Shown one piece after another: positions 56,494 through 64,000 of a stretch of DNA of 64,000 bases. Source of the stretch: Cytospora piceicola (lineage: Eukaryota > Ascomycota > Sordariomycetes > Diaporthales > Cytosporaceae); the NCBI GenBank assembly GCA_023375675.1, contig JALQBC010000029.1, forward strand, positions 496,001 through 560,000, read 5' to 3'. The first letter of the stretch is position 1. Every line of letters starts with the position of its first letter. The position numbers were made by a program, and so were the translations under genes. The notes beneath the pieces were generated by a model. It was not told the origin of the DNA, did no database searches, and saw only the letters and a list, made by a program, of their open reading frames with translations.

Positions 56494-58316
56494 ATGACAA
56501 GGGCCAAAGACAACCAGCGCCCCGGGCCGTCACAGTCGCCAACAAGAAAGAGCACGGAGGCAGAGGGCTTGAGGGAGGTCGATGGGCAAACCGTAGACAG
56601 GGCGCGCCGGTCAAGTGAGGTTGAGGAGAAGCAGCCAGTATGTCATACAGACGACTCCTCTGATTCCTCGTCGGTGACGGAGCATGAAGGGCGCACAGCA
56701 CCATCAGGTGAACCTGGCCCAGGGCACCGCCTCAAAGTGACGAGGAGCATCAGCGAGGTGCGAGACGGGATCGAGAGCAGGAGGGATGCCGAGCTCGGCG
56801 AGGCATTGGAGAAGCAGCCCACCCCCCGGCACCTCGCGGACCCGGACTTGGTCACCTTTGAGCTGGACGACCCGGACAATCCCAAAACCTGGAAGTACAG
56901 CAGGAAATGGGCGGCTGTCTTTGTAGTCTCGACCTTCACCCTGATCAGTCCCGTCTCCTCGTCCATGACCGCGCCGGCCCTGAAATATATAGCGGCAGAT
57001 TTGAACATGACGACTGAGATTGAGAAAGAGCTGTCTCTCTCCATCTTCGTTCTGGGTGAGATGTTTTGCCCCCATCCCTCTTTTCCAGTGGACGGCGAAC
57101 GGGTAACTGACTGTCGTTCTCAGCATATGCCATAGGTCCCTTGCTTTTAGGCCCCCTGAGTGAGCTCTACGGCCGGGTCATCGTCCTGCAGCTGAGCAAC
57201 CTCTTCTACCTGTTCTTCAACCTGGGCTGTGGTCTCTGCCACACCAAGGTCCAGCTCATCATCTTCCGCTTCCTCGCAGGGTTCGGCGGCTCCGCGCCCC
57301 TCGCCATCGGCGGCGGCGTGCTCTCGGACCTCTTCACCGCCGAGGAGCGCGGCAAGGCCATGAGCATCTACAGCCTCGCCCCGCTGCTCGGCCCGGCCAT
57401 AGGCCCCATCGCCGGCGCCTTCATCGCCGAGAACACCTCCTGGCGGTGGATCTTCTTCGCGACCACCATCGCCGACGCCCTCATCCAGGCCGCCGGGGTC
57501 TTCCTCCTGCAGGAGACGTACGCCCCGGTCCTCCTCCGCTGGCGGAAGGAGAAGCTCATCAGGGAGACGGGCAACACGTCCCTGCACACCGACTTCGACG
57601 ACCCGGACAAGACCGTCCGGGACATCCTGACGACGGCGTTCAAGCGGCCCTTCCGCATGCTCCTCACGCAGCCCATCATCCAGATCCTGGCCTTGTACAT
57701 GATGTACCTGTACGGGCTGATGTACCTCGTCCTGTCGACGTTCCCCACCCTCTGGGCCTCGTACGGCATGAGTACCGGCATCGGCGGGCTGAACTATATC
57801 GCCCTCGGCCTGGGCTTCTTCCTGGGTGCGCAGATGTGCGCCCCTCTCCAAGACAGGATCTACGCCCACATGAAGAGGCGGTACGGCGTCTCGGTCGGCC
57901 GCCCGGAGTTCCGCGTGCCTATGATGGCCCCCGGTGCCCTACTGGTGCCCGTCGGCCTGGTCATATACGGCTGGACGGCCCAGTACCGCACGCACTGGAT
58001 TGGGCCCGACGTCGGCGTTGCTCTCTTCACTATGGGCGTCATTATCGGGTTCCAGTGCATCCAGGGCTTCCTGGTCGACACCTACACGCGCTACGCGGCG
58101 AGTGCGGTGGCGGCCGGGACGGTGCTGAGGAGCTTGGCGGGCTTTGGGTTCCCGCTGTTCGCGCCGAGCCTGTATGCGAAGCTGGACTACGGGTGGGGAA
58201 ACACGCTGCTTGCTTTTATAGGGATACTCGTCGGGTGGCCCGGTCCGATCCTACTTTGGAAGTATGGGCCCACGCTGAGGGCGAGTCGCCCCTTTGCGGC
58301 CGGGGGGTCAGGGTAA
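56494..58316 (+). CDS. MFS transporter, DHA1 (12-TM) polyamine/drug type
   Basis: Exons 56494..57055 and 57124..58316; 584 residues. The 68-nt intron has a GTGAGA donor and a GTTCTCAG acceptor; it joins SIFVL-A-YAIGPLLLGPLSELYGR, the motif A loop. An unusually long hydrophilic N-terminus (about 145 residues, rich in Ser, Glu and Arg) precedes TWKYSRKWAAVFVVSTFTL, helix 1. Further landmarks: RFLAGFGGSAPLAIGGGVLSDLF and APLLGPAIGPIAGAFI, WRWIFF. This pattern fits Tpo/Flr-like exporters. Exon 2 is strongly GC-rich, giving long antisense shadow ORFs at 57147-57869. Confidence 0.9.
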
Positions 58317-58595
58317 ACGGATAAAGGTGACGATGATAATGGGAGATGGTTTGTAATGTCAACGTAAATAATTCAGACTTGTAATGAAGTGTCAATATAT
58401 GTTTTACGACATATGCTTCAGCCAAGTAGCAGTCCCGATGCCAGGTTCTGGGGGCGATTTCCCGCAAAAACCTACCGTTGAGGGCGTCAAGCTTATTTTA
58501 GCATAACACGCTATGCTTTCCAGGGCCTGGGATCGTCTCTACATTTGTGGCCAAGAAGTCCAATGTCATTTCCACAGTACAGCCGAAATTGCTCC

Positions 58596-60295
58596 TTAGC
58601 AACCGCTTCCTGTGATGCCATGCACACCACCTGGTGATATATAGCTGCACGTCCCGACAGCACCCTCGACAGCAGCACCTTCAGTCGGCTGGAGAGTGAT
58701 ATTCCGCATGTCGATATTGTAGCACGGGTTCCTAGCGGAGCACGAAACAGACGCGGTGCGGTTTCCACTCTTCGAGGCCAGGTAGCCGGTGAAGTTCACG
58801 TAGGCGACGTTTGAGACCAGCATGTTAGATGTCCCGGCGAAAGAGCCTGCTCGGGGTATACTTGTCAGCATCACACACACACCATCACCGAACACACTCG
58901 AGGGGCGAAGATGGAAATATGTGGGCAGGGTCGTGTCGCACCGTTATTGCCGCTGTTCTGGCTGACACTCAAGCCGATGGCCGCACCCTCGGTGTGAAAG
59001 TTTTCGAAAAGGATATTTTGGACAACACCCCTATGCACATGGGAGACGTCAGCAGATTCAGGGGGGAGACGAAACGATTGGAAGGCCAAACAGGGAGGCT
59101 CCTCACCATCCCCCGCCCCTGGGCAGGTATTCGCTCTCGTAATCATCCTGTGGCGACAGCTCGCCGACCCATGTTTTGATGTACGCGGAGTTGTGCATAT
59201 CGTCATTGTAGGATTTGATGTTTGCGTCTTTCACGATGACATTCACAACCGAGTTGTCCTCGAGGTACTGGCCCAGACTGCCGATTGCAACCCCATTGCC
59301 ACCATGGACGGTTATCTAACATAGTGGCGTAAGCGTGCATATCTGGTGGGCAGGAATATCCAGCCATAACTTACATTCTGGATGTAAATATTATAGGACC
59401 GAGGCTTGATAGCGATAGCATCGTCGCCACCTTGGTATACAAAGTTGGTGAGTCTGATGTTGTAGGCGTCCATGGTATCGAAGCCATCAGTATTCTGTAC
59501 CCAGTTTTTCCCGAAGGGTGCCTCAAGAGCAGTGTTGTTAACGTAGATATCGTCAAACCACATGGTGGTACCGTTCATGATGTTGATGGACCAGAGCGGG
59601 CTTTGCGTCACAGTGACTATTCTTGAAGTTAGCACAGCCTGCAAGGGGACCTGTTCAAATGACAATTTGACTTACAGTGTTCTACCAGCACATCGGATAC
59701 GTTCCAGAAAACAAAGGGCATAGGCCGGCCAGGCTGGGTGTGCGCTTCTTCAGCATTGTACCACGAATTCCCGCTCCCGTTGATCTTTCCTGTGCCATAG
59801 CCGTTGATATGTATTCTCTCCCCCGAAATGACAAAACCAGCCTTATGGTTTTGGAAGGCGACTGGATAAGAATTGTTTCGCCAGTAGTCAAGATCATCCG
59901 AGAACTATGAAGAGTTGAGTGTAAGCGCAGGTCAGCAGGTCGCCTCCGAATGCGTGCCAGGAAGTTCATGATTCTCTTGATGGAGCAGGGCCGATTCATA
60001 CCAACCAGGTGCCTTTCCAGTCCACGGTCACATCGTAGATAACAGGATTGAGTACGGTGGCGATGTAGAAGGTCGAGTTCTCAGGGAAGACTACAGTACC
60101 GCCATTGTTGCACTCTTCGAATGCCTCGAGTATCTGAGGGACATCGTCCTGACCGGCACCGTTAGGGAAGAGAGTGCAAGTCTTCCCTGACGTTGCTGGG
60201 CTTCGAGGAGGGATCATGGGCATGAGGGCAGCGACCGGGGCGAGGGAGCCGAGGCCGAGGAGACCCATCAGCACAGCGTTAGACATACGAGCCAT
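58596..60295 (-). CDS. Secreted exo-polygalacturonase, glycoside hydrolase family 28
   Basis: Releases galacturonic acid from the non-reducing end of pectin outside the cell. Six exons: 60295..60002, 59904..59676, 59616..59375, 59315..59107, 59030..58942, 58849..58596; 438 residues, normal for fungal PGX enzymes. The frame holds across all five introns. Signal peptide at about 1-24 (hydrophobic LMGLLGLGSLAPVAAL). Catalytic sites: NTDG (216-219), GGDD (237-240), HGG (259-261), YIK (300-302). D218, D239 and D240 are all present. NTDGFDTMD with the LGQYLEDNS and SYNDDMHNSAYIKTW blocks favours exo- over endo-activity. Ala241 and Val258 stand where GH28 exo-enzymes usually have a cysteine pair. 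Intron 5 has a possible NAGNAG acceptor (GAGCAG). Confidence 0.9.
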
Positions 60296-62843
60296 CTTGC
60301 CACAGTCCTTTTCGATGAGGATGCATCACCTCAGACGCAAACAAGAAACACATTCATCGTGGAGATGTGCGCCCGTCATATACCTACTTACTAAGTAGGT
60401 ATGCGTCTGCAACATGACGCGAACTGACATGGCAGTGCGCCGACATAACCGTAAGTAACCCCAAGTTTCTCCAAGATTTCCCCAGATGCAATGTTGTGGG
60501 GTAGAATTTCCCAATTGACCGTCCTGAATGGTTGACCGAGGGCTGGTGGTTATCATGATTGGAGGCAAAATATCGAGAGGTGATGTTGAATGAAGTTGAA
60601 AAGCAAGTATGTCACAGTAGACCGTTGAGAAGGCCAGGCGGGGAAACCAGGAGGGGACATTCTCGGCGCAGTCTTGGCCGAACATACCTGCCTCACCAGG
60701 ACCATCCTCTTGTATTCTAGATGGTGGCATACATGTAAATACAGACAGACTCACTTGTATTTTCGCCCTCCATATGTCATGTTGCAAGGTCGGAACACAC
60801 AACATCGTTCCTGTCTGTCTGTGAAGGCGAGGGAGAGGTTCATCTCCCGGTATTACCGACACGGTGCCGAGCTCGGCAGGAGTCGACAGGAATCGGCAAC
60901 CCCATGCTTCTCTCGCATGTGCTATGTACCTAAGTACCTAGTGTACTGTGCGTGTGTCCCAATTGGCCCAGGCCCTCGGGTTCACCCCGTTCCCCAGAAG
61001 GATTCAATGGCCCATAACTTCCAGGTTAACATACACTACATGCATACCTAGTACACAGGACCACCGATACCCCATACCACAGAACTAGCTGCCACAGGCA
61101 TCATCCCTTCGGCACAGCAAACAGACATACAGACAGAATCACAGGCACACAAAAAAAGATAGACATACGAGCACTGACTGACTGACTGTCTGTCTGTCTG
61201 CATCCTGCCCGCCGGATGTGCCGTTTTCCCTCAAATCTCGGCTGTAACTCCCACACAGCGTGAAAGACACAAGAACAGAAGCTTGAATAGACTTCGGATG
61301 GGGCAGTATGTCGGTTCGCCTTTTGCCATGTCGGCTGACAGCTCGAGAACCAGAATGGGTCAACAGATAGATAGATGCCTTGGAATGAACTCCACGCGAT
61401 CATAAGCCATCATCCACGTCTCTGAATAGTCAAGGTCGAGCGTTTCGGACCGAGACATTCATACAGTCACACACATACCTCCCACGCAAACATACAACCC
61501 CTCCCCCTGTATACCCAGTAGACAACTTAGAAGAGACCACCATCACAGCATCATGCCACCGACATAACCAACGATGACAAAAATTCCCTTCTGTAGTAAT
61601 AGACGCTCTGTCTATTAGGCTTATTTTACATACACATGTACATAGCGACGGCTAGCCGCCAACAACAATGTCCGCCCCCAAAGGCCAAAATCAATATTCC
61701 CATCCCGCCCAATCACATTTGCAGCGGGCAAAGCTCTGCTAATGATCTACACAGGGTCTCTCGCTCGCTCTGTCTACAAAACAACCGCTGAAACACCCAA
61801 CTCGGTTATCCGGCGCCGAGTGATACACACACACTCAACCTAATCGTGCCAATCCTGATCATCCCCTCCTCTAGGCTGAAGCAAAGATCAATGAGGAAGT
61901 TGCACATCTCGGCTGGACCGCCCAACTGCCCAATGACATCAATGGCGGGATAATCTTCATAAAATACTAAACTAACTCCGGTAACTGTGGAAAATAGGAT
62001 CAACATACCTTGTAGTGCAAGCGTCTGGGCTGCTGGGCCGGCCAATCGCCTTGTGAGTGTGTACATATGTATGAATGCAGCCTACAGTAGTCCATCTCGG
62101 AAAAGGAAGCGTTGTCGACGGCTGCCCCTTTCGACTTGAACCTTGATCCGGCCTGAAGCAGTCATGATGAATCAGACGCCGGTCAAGACTTGTGCCACGT
62201 TGGCTACAAAAGGAGCCAGGCACTAATCCATGTTTGTACTGTGTAAGTCCGAATGTTTCAATTTATCGCTGCGTTATATGTATACAAAGTTCTCCGCATG
62301 CGGATCCACGTCTTGCTCTATGTACACTCCTCGAATTATAGTCCTTGGCCACTCCAGCCTCGAATCCGAGATGCCGGATGGCCCCCCTTTGCTTCGTCTC
62401 CGTGGTTGATAAACCGGGCCGGTCCGAGGTGGGCAACGGCGCGTGCTATTTATTATTGTACACTTCGGCTCTTCTTTGTTGCTGCTCCGTCGAGTACCGT
62501 CCGACAAGTCGTAATCGGTTTTGTCGGCGGAATTTGTAGACACTAGAAGTAGTAGAAATGGCAGTTATAGTGTTGTGCGTCGCTTGCGCCAGCGGGGCAG
62601 AGCACCAGACACCATGCAATCCATTTTATGCTGTATTCCCATCCCACCACCCCGGGAAGTGTTCCCTCTCCGAGCAGGCCCAGTAAACAAACGCCGTCCT
62701 GGTATCTCAATATGCAACGCCGATGACGAACCCAAAATTTGGTTGGAAACGCGTCCGAGAGAATCCGTGTACGTCGTGGCTTGTCGCGACATTTCCGAGA
62801 AAGAGTACAGTCGATCAGGGATGAAACCCTCATCTCATGGTAC
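60296..62843. other. Gene-poor intergenic region
   Basis: About 2.5 kb without a supported gene. A palindrome TACCTACTTACTAAGTAGGTA lies at about 60380-60400, a tacctaagtacctag motif near 60928, and a (GACT)3(GTCT)4 microsatellite at about 61175-61200. Scattered ORFs of 60-180 codons have no domain. Confidence 0.45.
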
Positions 62844-63795
62844 TCAATCAGCGGGGTCGGGGTCGGGATTGGTGACCCGCATAATTCGAGGACTCTCGTG
62901 CACTCTCCTTGAATAATCTTGGTCGTCGCGGATGGTGTTCAGACTGTCGTGGCTTGCAATACGATAAAGTCCAACTTTGGGATCGAGCCGAGGATCCATG
63001 GGCTTCATGCTCATTCTCCTGCCGCCGTAGCTGCCATCTTCCTCCATCGCAAGGCCATATCCGGCGCTCGAAATCGTGCCTGCCTTCGACATGATCCCGG
63101 CCGAGCTGCCTTGTCGATCTATACCGCCGGCTCCCATCGCCCCACCTGGCTGCATCCTTCTCTTGTGGCGGCGGAAAAGGAGAGCGCCGGCGACAAAGGC
63201 TGCAACGGCAGCCAAGATACCGATGGTCAGGCCAGCTACCGCACCTTTGCTGAGGCCACCGCTCGCCGACTGTTTCGCGGACGGTGTTGATATTGTCGTT
63301 ATCGTTTGGATGATGATACTGCCTTCGCTCGTCACAGTTTGAATAGATGTGATTGTTGTCGGGGTGCCTCCGGTGTTCTTCTCGCTCGTGGTTTTGGCAG
63401 CTTCCTGAAATGATTGTCAGCAGGTTTTCGAAACGAGGGCCATGAAGCGATGCAGAAGGCCACTCGTGTCCCATCTCGATCGGATAGGGCGTCATGGAAA
63501 ACGCATGATTTCGAAAATGAACCGGAAGATCGCGTACCGTTGTTTCGACTGTGGACTCCGGGGTCGAGGTCGGGGTCGAAGTCGAGGTCGGGGTTGTTTT
63601 CGTAGACTTTTCACTGGTAAGCGATACAGAAGATGTAGATGTTGGTGTAGTAGAGACAGAGGTAGAGGTAGGGGTAGAGGCAGTAGTTACTGAGTCCTGT
63701 AGGGTCTCAGTCTCAGTCGCGGTCTCAGTCTTGATTTGGATCTCAGTTGCGGTCACTTGTGTTGCCTGGATCCCGAATATGTTGAGCGAAAGCAT
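62844..63795 (-). CDS. Ser/Thr-rich single-pass membrane protein, Mid2-like
   Basis: Exons 63795..63538 and 63404..62844; 272 residues from the ATG at 63795. The 133-nt intron (donor GTACGC, acceptor TTTCAG) joins ETT to EAAKTT in frame. The outer part is Thr/Ser/Pro-rich (likely O-mannosylated), then SKGAVAGLTIGILAAVAAFVAGALLF is a transmembrane helix followed by RRHKRRM, and the cytosolic tail has YGLAMEEDGSY and RRMSMKP. This resembles fungal wall sensors or Mid2-like proteins, but no cysteine-rich WSC domain is seen. The 5' end is uncertain: hydrophobic codons upstream (63798-63861, a good signal-like stretch) lack an ATG in the window, and a GTGAGT...CCAG intron could skip the chosen Met, so the true first exon may lie beyond the right edge. 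Confidence 0.6.
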
Positions 63796-64000
63796 TACAC
63801 ACCCGACAAGACTCACCGAAAGCAAATAATAAAGACAGAAAAAATATAAAGAGAGGAACCCCCGAATGTGACAACGGCGTATTACTCCCACCCACACCCC
63901 CCTCCCCCAAAAGAAATAAGAAAAAAGGAAAAAATGATAGAGGAATTCAATATGGAAGGGGCCGAATCAAAGGGGTAATGATGGTAAGGTAGAATACTTA

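Noticed and set aside
57147..57869. 240-codon minus-strand ORF
   Set aside because: Antisense shadow of the DHA1 transporter exon 2; extreme Glu/Gly/Asp composition.
1..64000. CRISPR arrays, prophage, bacterial operons
   Set aside because: Genes have spliceosomal introns throughout; no regularly spaced repeat-spacer arrays were seen.

Overview
The window looks like nuclear DNA of a filamentous ascomycete, most likely a Sordariomycete. Genes carry short introns (about 46-90 nt) with GT/AG borders and CTAAC/CTGAC-like branch sites. Coding exons are GC-rich at third positions, and the families are typically fungal (Anp1/Mnn9 mannosyltransferase, Zn2Cys6 regulator with fungal-specific domain, Asi-type RING protein, HEI10, exo-polygalacturonase). 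Intergenic DNA is full of a 10-bp palindrome, tacctaggta, and GTAG-type microsatellites. I call 19 protein genes that I can support well, one tRNA with an intron, one speculative small gene and one speculative ORF. Splice sites were read by eye, and every multi-exon model keeps one reading frame.

Layout. 0-5.6 kb: an ARF-GEF of the Gea/GBF1 type (cut by the left edge) and ANP1, both on the minus strand. 5.6-8.1 kb: repeat-marked intergenic DNA with a possible four-exon small gene. 8.1-25 kb: a dense housekeeping block with MTR3 (exosome), YND1 (apyrase), a Hikeshi/Opi10 protein, a DUF4743-type Nudix hydrolase, RPB8, ELP4, SEN34 and a large Asi1/3-like RING ubiquitin ligase. 25-26.7 kb: a 16-bp minisatellite broken by a 94-N assembly gap. 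26.7-33.7 kb: an Asteroid-type XPG-fold protein, an inverted-repeat element, tRNA-Gln(UUG), and an SDR dehydrogenase gene lying between two inverted copies of a degenerate repeat, followed by a 149-bp tandem duplication. 33.7-35.6 kb: a DHA2-type MFS exporter. 35.6-42.6 kb: a gene desert. 42.6-45.1 kb: a Zn2Cys6 regulator. 45.1-50.2 kb: a second desert. 50.2-54.1 kb: ULA1 (NEDD8-activating enzyme subunit) and HEI10 (meiotic crossover E3-like protein), divergent from one 631-bp region. 56.5-63.8 kb: a DHA1-type MFS transporter, a secreted GH28 exo-polygalacturonase and a Ser/Thr-rich single-pass membrane protein.

Functional themes. RPB8, ELP4 and SEN34 form an RNA-machinery group: a polymerase subunit, the Elongator subunit needed for wobble-uridine modification, and a tRNA-splicing endonuclease subunit. 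The tRNA-Gln(UUG) 8 kb away carries both an intron and a U34 wobble base, so it is a predicted substrate of both. ULA1 and HEI10 pair two ubiquitin-like-modifier functions head to head. The right third holds accessory functions: efflux transporters, a pectin-degrading enzyme that suggests plant contact, and a Zn2Cys6 regulator. I see no clear new multi-gene system. The most unusual structures are the inverted repeats around the SDR gene, the nested inverted-repeat element at 28.8-29.3 kb, the candidate small gene at 7.0-7.7 kb, and the paired loss of two cysteines in the exo-polygalacturonase.
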